The notes beneath the pieces were generated by a model that ran no database searches, was not told the DNA's origin, and saw nothing but the letters and a program-made list of their open reading frames with translations. This document shows positions 6,800-13,270 of a DNA stretch of 13,270 nt, one piece after another (within the stretch, counting starts at the first letter, position 1; every line of letters starts with the position of its first letter). A program made the translations under genes and the position numbers. The stretch lies in the NCBI GenBank assembly GCA_964459065.1, contig CAYWMN010000089.1, positions 1 to 13,270 of the forward strand, written 5' to 3'. The stretch comes from JAMCXS01 sp964459065. GTDB lineage: Bacteria; Acidobacteriota; Terriglobia; UBA7540.

Positions 6800-8602
6800 C
6801 TAATCGTTCACTTTTAGCACGGCCAGAAAGGCTTCCTGGGGGATGTCGACCCGGCCCACGCGCTTCATGCGGCGTTTGCCTTCCTTTTGTTTTTCGAGCA
6901 GTTTGCGTTTGCGCGTGATGTCGCCGCCGTAACATTTGGCAAGCACGTTTTTCCGCATGGGGGGAACGTTTTCCCGGGCGATAATCTTGGAGCCGATGGA
7001 AGCCTGGATCGCCACCTCAAACATCTGCCGGGGAATCAATTTCCGCATCTTTTCACACAGCGAGCGAGCGCGCGCATAAGCGAAGTCCCGATGGCAGATA
7101 AAGGAAAGAGCATCAACGACTTCGCCCGCCACCATCAGATCCACCTTGACCAGCTTTGATTCCCAGTGGCCGGAAAAGTGATAATCAAGGGAAGCATAGC
7201 CGCGCGAAACGGATTTGAGGCGGTCGTAGAAATCGAGCACCACTTCATTGAGCGGCAATTCATAGGTCAGCAGGACGCGGTGCGGCGCCACGTACTCAAA
7301 CCCTTTCTGCGTGCCCCGCTTTTCCTCCACCAGAGCCAGAATGCCTCCCAGATAATCATCATGAGTTAAAATCAGCGCGGTGATGATGGGTTCTTCGATC
7401 TTGGCGATGTCAGCCGGTTCCGGGAACTTGGTGGGATTGTTAACTTGGATGATCTCGCCGTCCTTGCTGGTAACTCGGTAGCGGACGCCCGGCGCTGTCG
7501 TGATCAGGTTCAGCTGGAATTCTCGCTCCAGCCGCTCCTGAATGATCTCCATGTGCAACAAGCCGAGAAATCCGCACCGAAAGCCGAAACCCAGCGCGGC
7601 GGAGTTCTCTGGCTCGTAGAACAGTGAGGAATCGTTCAGGCGCAACTTTTCAAGAGCGTCGCGAAGCGATTCATATTGATTGGCTTCCACGGGATAAAGC
7701 CCGGCAAACACCATAGGCTTGATTTCTTGAAAACCCGGCAAAGGCTGGGCCGCGGGGCGTCCGTCTTCGGTAATGGTATCGCCGATCCGCGTATCGGACA
7801 CCCGCTTGATGTTGGCAATGACAAACCCGACCTCGCCGGCATGCAGGCCCGGAATGCGCACCGGCTGCGGCGTCATGATGCCCACTTCCTCAACGGTGTA
7901 GACCTGGTTGTTGGACCACAGCCGAATTCGGGTGCCTGGCATCAGGGTTCCTTGAACGACGCGCGCCAGAACAACCACGCCGCGGTAGCTGTCAAACCAG
8001 GAATCAAAGATTAAGGCTTGTAGAGGTGCTTCGGGCGAGCCCGTAGGAGGGGGAATCCTGGCGACGATTCCCTCCAGTAATTCCTCAATGCCCGTTCCCG
8101 ACTTGGCGCTGATCAAAAGGGCGTCGGTTGAGTCAATTGCCAGGGCCTGTTCAAGCTGCCGGCAGGTTTCCTCAACATCGGCGCCCGGCAGGTCGATCTT
8201 ATTGATGACGGGGACGATAGCAAGCTTGTTGTTCAGGGCAAGCTGCGTGTTCGCAACCGTTTGCGCCTCAACGCCCTGTGAAGCGTCAATCACCAGCAGA
8301 ACTCCTTCGCAGGCCGAGAGGCTTCTGGAAACTTCATAGGAGAAATCGACGTGGCCCGGGGTGTCAATCAGGTTCAGCTGGTATTCGTTGCCATCGCGGG
8401 CTTTATAAAGCAATCGGACTGAGTGTGCCTTGATGGTGATGCCGCGCTCGCGTTCCAAATCCATCGAGTCGAGAAGCTGCTCCGCCATCTTGCGCTTGGC
8501 GACGGTTCCGGTCAGTTCCAGAAGGCGGTCGGCCAGCGTTGACTTGCCATGGTCAATGTGGGCGACAATTGAGAAGTTGCGGATATAGCGTGCTTCAGTC
8601 AT
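6800..8602 (-). CDS. lepA: Elongation factor 4 (LepA), ribosome-bound translational GTPase
   Basis: This 600-residue protein is full length for LepA. The GTPase motifs are intact: A14-H-I-D-H-G-K-S-T22 (P-loop), RERGITIK (51-58, switch I), D80-T-P-G-H84 with the catalytic His, and N134-K-I-D137. The EF-Tu-like domain 2, the domains III and V related to EF-G, and the LepA-specific C-terminal domain follow. The last shows as YGGDITRKRKLLEKQKEGK with the basic run before VGRVDIPQEAFLAVLK. EF4 acts on the ribosome and is linked to translocation and subunit biogenesis. The ATG at 8602 gives the expected beginning just before IRNFSIVAHIDHGKST; its ribosome site is weak. A promoter at 8712-8740 predicts a leader of about 100 nt. 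There is no lepB next to it; instead the adenosine-specific kinase gene follows. Confidence 0.98.
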   Translation of the reverse strand: MTEARYIRNFSIVAHIDHGKSTLADRLLELTGTVAKRKMAEQLLDSMDLERERGITIKAHSVRLLYKARDGNEYQLNLIDTPGHVDFSYEVSRSLSACEGVLLVIDASQGVEAQTVANTQLALNNKLAIVPVINKIDLPGADVEETCRQLEQALAIDSTDALLISAKSGTGIEELLEGIVARIPPPTGSPEAPLQALIFDSWFDSYRGVVVLARVVQGTLMPGTRIRLWSNNQVYTVEEVGIMTPQPVRIPGLHAGEVGFVIANIKRVSDTRIGDTITEDGRPAAQPLPGFQEIKPMVFAGLYPVEANQYESLRDALEKLRLNDSSLFYEPENSAALGFGFRCGFLGLLHMEIIQERLEREFQLNLITTAPGVRYRVTSKDGEIIQVNNPTKFPEPADIAKIEEPIITALILTHDDYLGGILALVEEKRGTQKGFEYVAPHRVLLTYELPLNEVVLDFYDRLKSVSRGYASLDYHFSGHWESKLVKVDLMVAGEVVDALSFICHRDFAYARARSLCEKMRKLIPRQMFEVAIQASIGSKIIARENVPPMRKNVLAKCYGGDITRKRKLLEKQKEGKRRMKRVGRVDIPQEAFLAVLKVND

Positions 8603-8706
8603 GATGGTTTCGGCTTACCTGGATTGGACGGGAACCTACCCAAGAAGTGGCGCTCGGGGCGATAGAATCGGCGGGACTTGGCCACAAGTTGTTATTCTCG
8701 AACCCT

Positions 8707-8735
8707 TTGAAAATTTAGCAAAACGGAGCTAACCT
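8707..8735 (+). promoter_or_regulatory. Weak candidate promoter of the TPR-GAF gene
   Basis: TTGAAA (8707-8712) and TAACCT (8730-8735) are 17 bp apart. The -35 is decent, but the -10 matches only 3 of 6 positions. It covers nearly the same DNA as the stronger opposite-strand lepA promoter. Confidence 0.25.
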
Positions 8736-8740
8736 GTCAA
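8712..8740 (-). promoter_or_regulatory. Sigma70-type promoter of lepA
   Basis: On the minus strand a perfect TTGACA (8740-8735) is followed after exactly 17 bp by TAAATT (8717-8712), 4 of 6 to consensus. Transcription would start near 8705, about 100 nt before the lepA ATG at 8602. Confidence 0.6.
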
Positions 8741-8791
8741 TTTACCCTGAGCTACGGCGCTTGGAGCCAGGGATCAAATTCACGTTCCCCC

Positions 8792-11329
8792 ATGCCCAAT
8801 ATTAACAAGCTGTTTGATAAAGCCGAGAAGTTTCTGCAAAAAGACAGGCTTGACCGAGCTCGGGAGGTCTACCTGGAAATCCTGCAGCTTCAGCCCGGTG
8901 ACGAAACGGCCCTCCTCACACTGGGTGAGGTTTCCGCCAAGCTCCAGAGGAAGTCCGACGCCTTGCATTATTGGGGCATTTTGATGGACGACAGCCTGAG
9001 GCGCGGAAATTTCTCCCGGGCCGCAGCCGTTGGCAGAAGAATCCTCAAGCTGGCGCCTCTGGATGCGCCTATGCTGGCCAGGGTGGCTGCGGCGTTTGAG
9101 AAAGCGCAGAAAACGGCTGAGGCCCTGGAGGCTTATCGTGAGGTTTTGCGCGCCTATCGAAAGGCCGGGCAAGCTGATTCGGCTTTTGAGTGTTTGCGGC
9201 ACATTGCGCAGCTTAATCCTGAGGACATGGACGCCGCTGCGGAACTCGCCCAGGCGGCCGCGCAGGCAGGAGAGCCGGCGCAGGCCGCGTCTGCTTTTTT
9301 TAAGGCGGCGGAATTGGCTCGCGCAAAAGGGCTGGAGGATCGCTGTGCGGAGTGGGTGGAGCAGGCGCACAAGCTCGATCCGTCAAATCCCGAGGTGTGC
9401 CTGGCCGCGGCGGATTTATGCCTGGCCCAAAACCGTCCGGCCGATGCCGCTGCAGTGCTTCAGCCGGCGGCTCGGTTGCGTCCGGATGATGCTGGAGTTC
9501 TCCGCCGGTTGGCGCGAGCTTTTCTTGGCATGGGGGACTACATTAGAGCGGAGCCGGTGTGCCGGAAGCTTTATCAAGCTGAGCCGGAAGAGATTGGGCT
9601 GATCGAGCAGCTCATCACCGGATTGCTTGCTCAAAAAGAGATTCAAAAAGCCCTGTCGATGCTTGCGGAAATCAAGGGCCGTTTTGACCTGCAAGGTAAG
9701 CAGCGGGAATTTCTGGCCATTGTGGAAAGGGCCCGTGAGGCGGATGAAGATAATCGGGAAGTTCTGGCAATGCTCGTGGGGCTTTATGATGATCTGAATA
9801 GGGATGGGGATGCTCAGCGGGCGCTGGGGAGGTTGTTTCACCTTGATCTGGCCGCTGAGCAGTATGATCTGGCCGCTGAGACTTTGGAGAAAATCATCGA
9901 TATTGATCCCTATGGCACCGGGAACCAGGACCGTCTGCTGAACCTGGAAGGCCATCTCGACGCGGTGTGGTACCGGAACATTGCCGTCCGTTTGCAGGTG
10001 CCCGGCAGACCTGCCGCCGCGCTGGGAAGCGCACCGAGTGCGGTTGAGGCGTCCGCGGGAGAAAGTGCGGAGACTTTGGAAGATCTGGTTGTGGAAGCCG
10101 AGATGTACCAGCGCTACCATCTGTCCGCAAAGTTGGAGGAGACTCTTCGAAAAATCAATCGCCTTTACCCCGGGGCACAGGAAGACAATGATCGTTTGCA
10201 GGATCTTTACGACACTGCAGGGGTTGAACCCGTGCCTGCGGCCGCAGCGCCTGCCGAGGAGGCTGAACCCGGCGGCCCGGGCCAAACGTATGCGCAGCCG
10301 ATCAAAGAGCTTCAAAGCATTTCCCGGATGTCGGCCCGCATTTATCGTGAAGGAACTCCGCAACGCGTAATCGGCGCGGCTGTCGAGCAGATTGGCCAGG
10401 CGCTGGAGGCTGACCGCTGCTGGGCGGCGATGGGTTCTGCGGGGGTGGCTCCTGCGATGACGGCGGAGTACTGCGGCGCGGGAATCCCCGCTTCGAGTCC
10501 TGGTGCGACGGACAAGATCTATTCCTTCCTGATGCAGGCTGAAGGCTCGCCTACAGGGCGATGGGAGGCCGGCTCGGTGGCAGGCTCGGCGGAATTTGAG
10601 CCCGTCAGGACCGAACTCCAGGAGTTGGGTGTCGTTTCCATTTTGGAAGTATCCCTGATGGATAAGGATGAGCGTGTGGGAGTGCTGCTGGTGGAGCAGT
10701 GCCGTGCGCCTCGGGAATGGACGCCGCGCGATAGAATGGTGTTGGAGGCCTTAGGGCCGCAGATGGTGACGGCGGTTAACAACGCAAAGTTGCGCAGGCT
10801 GGTGCGCTCTCTTGCCGGGGCCGATCCTGTGACGGGATTGCTGCCTCGCACTGCGTACCTGGATTGCCTTCTGGCAGAGGCAAGCCGCTCAAAGGCGCAA
10901 GGCCAGCCCCTGACCGTCTGTCTGCTGGAGCCTTTGGGCGCACCAAAACTGGCCAGAAGTTCGGGAGAACCGAAGCTTCAGGCCTATCTTCAGCAGATGA
11001 GTAAGCGGCTTTCTTCGCGCCTGCGCCAGAACGACGTGGCTTTGCGCTACGGGCCCTACACGGTGGCGCTGTGTTTTACGGATACGCCGGCGGCTGAAGC
11101 TGTGCACGCGGTTGAGAGCTTTCGGGAGGACCTCGGCAAGGTGGAGTTTGAGGCCGGGTGGCCCCGCGATTTTTGTGCAGCCGTCTGCGACGTTCCGCTC
11201 GGCTCCGGATTCGATGTCGTTGACGGGGTGACCGAAGCGATCAACCGTCTTGATGATTTGATGGATCGCGTTCGCGCCGAAGAAGGACCCGGCATTCTTG
11301 TTTCCACGTTTGACGAACAGGCTGTGTGA
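8792..11329 (+). CDS. TPR protein with GAF-like domain and degenerate GGDEF domain
   Basis: An 845-residue protein without signal peptide or membrane segment. Residues 5 to about 395 are helical TPR-like repeats (for example 5-36, 105-143, 164-197, 199-231), a scaffold for protein partners. An Ala/Pro/Glu-rich linker (about 402-430) leads to another helical pair, then a second linker (478-500). Residues about 505-668 resemble a GAF domain (AVEQIGQALEADRCWAAM; VSILEVSLMDKDERVGVLLVEQ; ending in PQMVTAVNNAKLRRLVR). Residues about 674-840 resemble a GGDEF domain: DPVTGLLPRTAY matches its usual entry motif, but the catalytic GGDEF is replaced around 753-758 by YGPYTV and the metal-site segment is changed, so it should not make cyclic di-GMP. 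It may bind a ligand or partner. There is no good ribosome site before the ATG, though this is the only plausible start. Downstream lie an enoyl-CoA hydratase gene and nusB. Confidence 0.85.
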   Translation: MPNINKLFDKAEKFLQKDRLDRAREVYLEILQLQPGDETALLTLGEVSAKLQRKSDALHYWGILMDDSLRRGNFSRAAAVGRRILKLAPLDAPMLARVAAAFEKAQKTAEALEAYREVLRAYRKAGQADSAFECLRHIAQLNPEDMDAAAELAQAAAQAGEPAQAASAFFKAAELARAKGLEDRCAEWVEQAHKLDPSNPEVCLAAADLCLAQNRPADAAAVLQPAARLRPDDAGVLRRLARAFLGMGDYIRAEPVCRKLYQAEPEEIGLIEQLITGLLAQKEIQKALSMLAEIKGRFDLQGKQREFLAIVERAREADEDNREVLAMLVGLYDDLNRDGDAQRALGRLFHLDLAAEQYDLAAETLEKIIDIDPYGTGNQDRLLNLEGHLDAVWYRNIAVRLQVPGRPAAALGSAPSAVEASAGESAETLEDLVVEAEMYQRYHLSAKLEETLRKINRLYPGAQEDNDRLQDLYDTAGVEPVPAAAAPAEEAEPGGPGQTYAQPIKELQSISRMSARIYREGTPQRVIGAAVEQIGQALEADRCWAAMGSAGVAPAMTAEYCGAGIPASSPGATDKIYSFLMQAEGSPTGRWEAGSVAGSAEFEPVRTELQELGVVSILEVSLMDKDERVGVLLVEQCRAPREWTPRDRMVLEALGPQMVTAVNNAKLRRLVRSLAGADPVTGLLPRTAYLDCLLAEASRSKAQGQPLTVCLLEPLGAPKLARSSGEPKLQAYLQQMSKRLSSRLRQNDVALRYGPYTVALCFTDTPAAEAVHAVESFREDLGKVEFEAGWPRDFCAAVCDVPLGSGFDVVDGVTEAINRLDDLMDRVRAEEGPGILVSTFDEQAV
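9844..9880 (+). repeat. 16-bp direct repeat encoding a duplicated heptad
   Basis: TGATCTGGCCGCTGAG occurs at 9844-9859 and 9865-9880, a 21-bp shift. In the protein it gives DLAAEQY followed by DLAAETL at residues 352-365, an in-frame seven-residue tandem duplication in a helix between TPR-like units. Confidence 0.8.
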
Positions 11330-11344
11330 CGGCGGCGCCCGCCG
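11330..11344 (+). terminator. GC-rich hairpin directly after the TPR-GAF gene
   Basis: CGGCGG (11330-11335) and CCGCCG (11339-11344) form a perfect 6-bp stem with a 3-base loop starting at the base after the stop codon. No T-run follows, so it is at most a pause or 3'-end stabilising structure between this gene and the next. Confidence 0.25.
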
Positions 11345-11398
11345 GGCCGGTTTGCGACCGTGCGCGGCCGGAGGAAGTCCAGGGGGAGAGTTCGTGTG

Positions 11399-12181
11399 AT
11401 GAATTATGAAACGATTCTTTACGAGGTTCGGGGGAACCTTGCCCGTGTGACGCTGAACCGGCCCGAGAAGCTGAACGCTTTGAATCGTCGCTCGATTGAA
11501 GAACTCACGGAATGCTTCAGCGAAATTGGCCGGAGCCAGGAAATTCGCGCGGCCGTTTTGACCGGCAGCGGTGAGAAGTCTTTTGCCGCCGGCGCGGACA
11601 TCAAAGAGCTCGCACTTCTGACGCCGGTTCTTGCCCGCGAAGCTGCGCGGCGCGGCCAGCAGCTGATGAACGTGATTGAGAATCTGGGGAAGCCCGTCGT
11701 CGCTGCGGTGAACGGTGTTGCCTTGGGCGGAGGCTGCGAGCTTGCGATGGCCTGCACCCTCCGCATCGCCTCTGAAAGCGCGCGGTTCGGCCAGCCGGAG
11801 ATCAAGCTGGGTCTGATTCCCGGCTATGGCGGGTCTCAGCGCCTTCCGCGCCTGGTCGGCAAGGGCCGGGCGCTTGAAATGATTCTCAGCGGCGAGCCCA
11901 TCAGCGCCCAGGAGGCGTGGCGGATCGGATTGGCCAATCAGGTGGTCAGTCCTGCTGATCTGATGGCGGTGGCCGAAGCCGCTGCCGGCAAGCTGGCGGC
12001 GCAGGCGCCAGTAGCCGTCAATTACGCTCTGGAAGCCGTCCATCGGGGAATGGAGATGCCCGGCAAGCAGGGCGAGGCGCTCGAAGCCAGCCTGTTTGGC
12101 TGCTGCTGCTCTACCGAGGACATGAAAGAAGGGACCCGGGCTTTTCTTGAAAAGCGTCCGGCAAAGTTCACAGGAAAATAA
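11399..12181 (+). CDS. Enoyl-CoA hydratase (crotonase family)
   Basis: A 260-residue crotonase-superfamily enzyme that adds water to 2-enoyl-CoA thioesters in fatty acid or short-chain acyl-CoA metabolism. Both acid/base glutamates of true hydratases are present: E114 in ALGGGCELAM and E134 in FGQPEIKLGLIPG. The oxyanion-hole regions AAGADIKEL (63-71) and the Gly run at 110-112 are intact, and the ending TEDMKEGTRAFLEKR is typical. Length is normal and the protein is cytoplasmic. The frame is open upstream to 11360, but the family begins near NYETILYEV. AGGGGGAGAG at 11381-11390 serves either the ATG at 11399 or the in-frame GTG at 11396, so the start is uncertain by one codon. It lies 69 nt after the TPR-GAF gene and 61 nt before nusB, all rightward. 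The exact acyl-CoA substrate is unknown. Confidence 0.93.
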   Translation: MNYETILYEVRGNLARVTLNRPEKLNALNRRSIEELTECFSEIGRSQEIRAAVLTGSGEKSFAAGADIKELALLTPVLAREAARRGQQLMNVIENLGKPVVAAVNGVALGGGCELAMACTLRIASESARFGQPEIKLGLIPGYGGSQRLPRLVGKGRALEMILSGEPISAQEAWRIGLANQVVSPADLMAVAEAAAGKLAAQAPVAVNYALEAVHRGMEMPGKQGEALEASLFGCCCSTEDMKEGTRAFLEKRPAKFTGK

Positions 12182-12231
12182 TCACGCGCGTGCCGGCGGA
12201 AATCTTCAGGCGCAAATTTGTTTTGGAAATC

Positions 12232-12236
12232 AGGTG
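12232..12236 (+). promoter_or_regulatory. Ribosome binding site deciding the nusB start
   Basis: AGGTG lies 6 nt before the ATG at 12243. The frame is open back to 12147, inside the previous gene, but this site and the NusB family start favour 12243. Confidence 0.55.
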
Positions 12237-12242
12237 TTTTTA

Positions 12243-12665
12243 ATGGGATCTCGGACCAAATCACGCGAGCTCGCTCTCCAAATGCTTTTCCAGTGGGAAG
12301 TGGGCGAACATCCTGCGGCTTACGTTCTTCAGACTTTTCTTGGGGGGCGGCGGATTGCTCCCGACGTTGCCGCCTATGCGCACTCCTTGTTTGAAGGAGC
12401 CGTGCAGGAAGCTCCCACCCTCGACCGTCTGATTGCTGCACAGTCTGAGCACTGGCGGCTGGAAAGGATGGGCGCCATCGACAGGAACGTCCTGCGCCTG
12501 GCCCTCTACGAGCTTCTTCACGGCGAGGACACCCCCGCCGCGGTCGTCATCAATGAGGCGCTGGAGCTTGCCCGGCGCTTTTCCGGGGAACCGTCGGTTG
12601 AGTTTGTGAATGGAGTGCTGGACGGAATCCGCAAAACCCTTCCGCAATCAAAACCGGCGCCCTAA
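12243..12665 (+). CDS. nusB: Transcription antitermination factor NusB
   Basis: This 140-residue all-helical protein has the usual length and landmarks of NusB. The N-terminus GSRTKSRELALQMLFQWE fits the RNA-binding first helix, followed by LIAAQSEHWRLERMGAIDRNVLRLALYELL in the middle and VVINEALELARRFSGEPSVEFVNGVLDGI near the end. NusB with NusE (ribosomal protein S10) binds boxA RNA and supports antitermination on rRNA operons. Longer reading upstream to 12147 would overlap the end of the hydratase gene and has no family support. It follows the enoyl-CoA hydratase gene by 61 nt and ends 28 nt before the stop of the convergent M48 gene, with no clear terminator between. Its usual ribH neighbour is not in this window. 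Confidence 0.95.
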   Translation: MGSRTKSRELALQMLFQWEVGEHPAAYVLQTFLGGRRIAPDVAAYAHSLFEGAVQEAPTLDRLIAAQSEHWRLERMGAIDRNVLRLALYELLHGEDTPAAVVINEALELARRFSGEPSVEFVNGVLDGIRKTLPQSKPAP

Positions 12666-12693
12666 ACGGCCCGCGTAACAATACCTATCGACG

Positions 12694-13270
12694 TCAGACG
12701 GCGCGCTCGGCAAAGGCGATACGCTTTTTGATGGAGGGGTGGGAATGGAAAAGGAATTCGATCCAGGCGGGAGGCTGGCGCTCGCTGAGGTTGAGTTCGG
12801 CAAGCTTCTCCATGCTGCTGATGAACGCAGACCGGTTGGGGATGGCTTTGAGCGCGTAGGTGTCCGCCTGCCGTTCAAGCCAACGCGAGTGTCCGTTGAC
12901 GGCCGGGAGCAGAAGGACGGAAAGGCCGGTGCCCACCAGAATCAGCAGCGGCAGATTGGCAAAATCCGCGATGCCCCGAAAGCCCAGCGCCGGACCCCAA
13001 CGCAACAGGCAAAGGTTTGCAAGGTAGAACCCCAGAAAGGTTGTGACGGCCTGCACCGCCATGCCGCGCAAGACGTGATGATGGACGTGGTGGCCCAACT
13101 CATGGGCCAGGACCGCTTCAACCTCTTCAGCGTCAAATTTCTCGATCAGCGTGTCGGACAATATGATTCGCCGGGTGTTCCCGAGTCCCACCAGCGCGGC
13201 GTTGGCTTTCTTGGTCTTCTCGCTCAACTTCCATTCGAAAACACCGCGGACGCGCGTGCCGGCGCGCCGG
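12694..13270 (-). CDS. Partial M48 family zinc metalloprotease (N-terminus beyond window)
   Basis: The frame is read leftward from the right edge to a TGA at 12694-12696; 191 residues are visible and the N-terminal part lies outside. The zinc site HELGH occupies residues 56-60 of the visible part, and the third ligand is probably E132 in LERQAD. The stretch VFEWKLSEKTKKANAALVGLG followed by RRIILSDTL is typical of the STE24-like branch of M48 membrane peptidases. Two hydrophobic segments, about 71-90 and 102-124, are likely membrane helices flanking the zinc site, and HSHPSIKKRI near the end is also a family mark. Such enzymes cleave membrane or CAAX-like substrates in eukaryotes; bacterial roles are mostly protein quality control. 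A TTG codon at 13227 could be mistaken for a start, but the matching sequence runs through it to the edge. Confidence 0.92.
   Translation of the reverse strand, partial: RRAGTRVRGVFEWKLSEKTKKANAALVGLGNTRRIILSDTLIEKFDAEEVEAVLAHELGHHVHHHVLRGMAVQAVTTFLGFYLANLCLLRWGPALGFRGIADFANLPLLILVGTGLSVLLLPAVNGHSRWLERQADTYALKAIPNRSAFISSMEKLAELNLSERQPPAWIEFLFHSHPSIKKRIAFAERAV

Noticed and set aside
9416..10363. 315-codon minus-strand frame opposite the TPR-GAF gene
   Set aside because: No family resemblance and wholly inside a well-supported gene; the composition is typical of an antisense shadow.
10889..12043. 384-codon minus-strand frame across the end of the TPR-GAF gene and the hydratase gene
   Set aside because: It runs antisense through two well-supported genes and their intergenic gap, and its product has no recognisable motif.
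12147..12242. 32-residue N-terminal extension of NusB
   Set aside because: It overlaps the end of the hydratase gene and has no NusB family counterpart.

Overview
The window is GC-rich (about 60% by eye) and densely coding. It carries ten genes: eight complete and one cut by each window edge. Gene content and protein style suggest a soil-type bacterium, most likely Acidobacteriota: several twin-arginine (Tat) exported enzymes, a DUF3604/PHP protein, a SelW-like Rdx protein, an adenosine-specific kinase homologue and an M48 protease. That assignment is inference; the window has no rRNA or other phylogenetic marker. There is no sign of a mobile element, phage, CRISPR array, tRNA or rRNA.

Left part (1-6213), secretion and carbohydrate flavour. 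A leftward, edge-truncated Tat-type protein of unknown family is divergent from a large Tat-exported DUF3604 protein with a PHP-type metal site. That gene is followed, in the same direction, by a cytoplasmic aldo/keto reductase with a full catalytic tetrad. A small leftward SelW/Rdx thioredoxin-fold gene is then divergent from a Tat-exported GH32-like glycoside hydrolase. The three exported proteins plus one reductase could form a degradation locus for an external substrate, but nothing in the sequence identifies the substrate.

Middle part (6246-8602), leftward: lepA (elongation factor 4) followed by a gene for the adenosine-specific kinase family (PF04008), probably co-transcribed. A good sigma70-type promoter (TTGACA, 17 bp, TAAATT) lies upstream of lepA.

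Right part (8792-12665), rightward: an 845-residue protein joins TPR repeats, a GAF-like domain and a GGDEF-like domain whose catalytic motif is lost. It is followed by an enoyl-CoA hydratase and nusB. A leftward M48 zinc metalloprotease, cut by the right edge, converges on nusB.

Most of the window is ordinary chromosomal sequence. The least ordinary items are the TPR-GAF-degenerate-GGDEF protein, the GH32-like enzyme with an atypical nucleophile motif, and two promoter arrangements: a nearly leaderless SelW-type gene and apparently overlapping divergent promoters between lepA and the TPR gene. I found no convincing undescribed multi-gene system.
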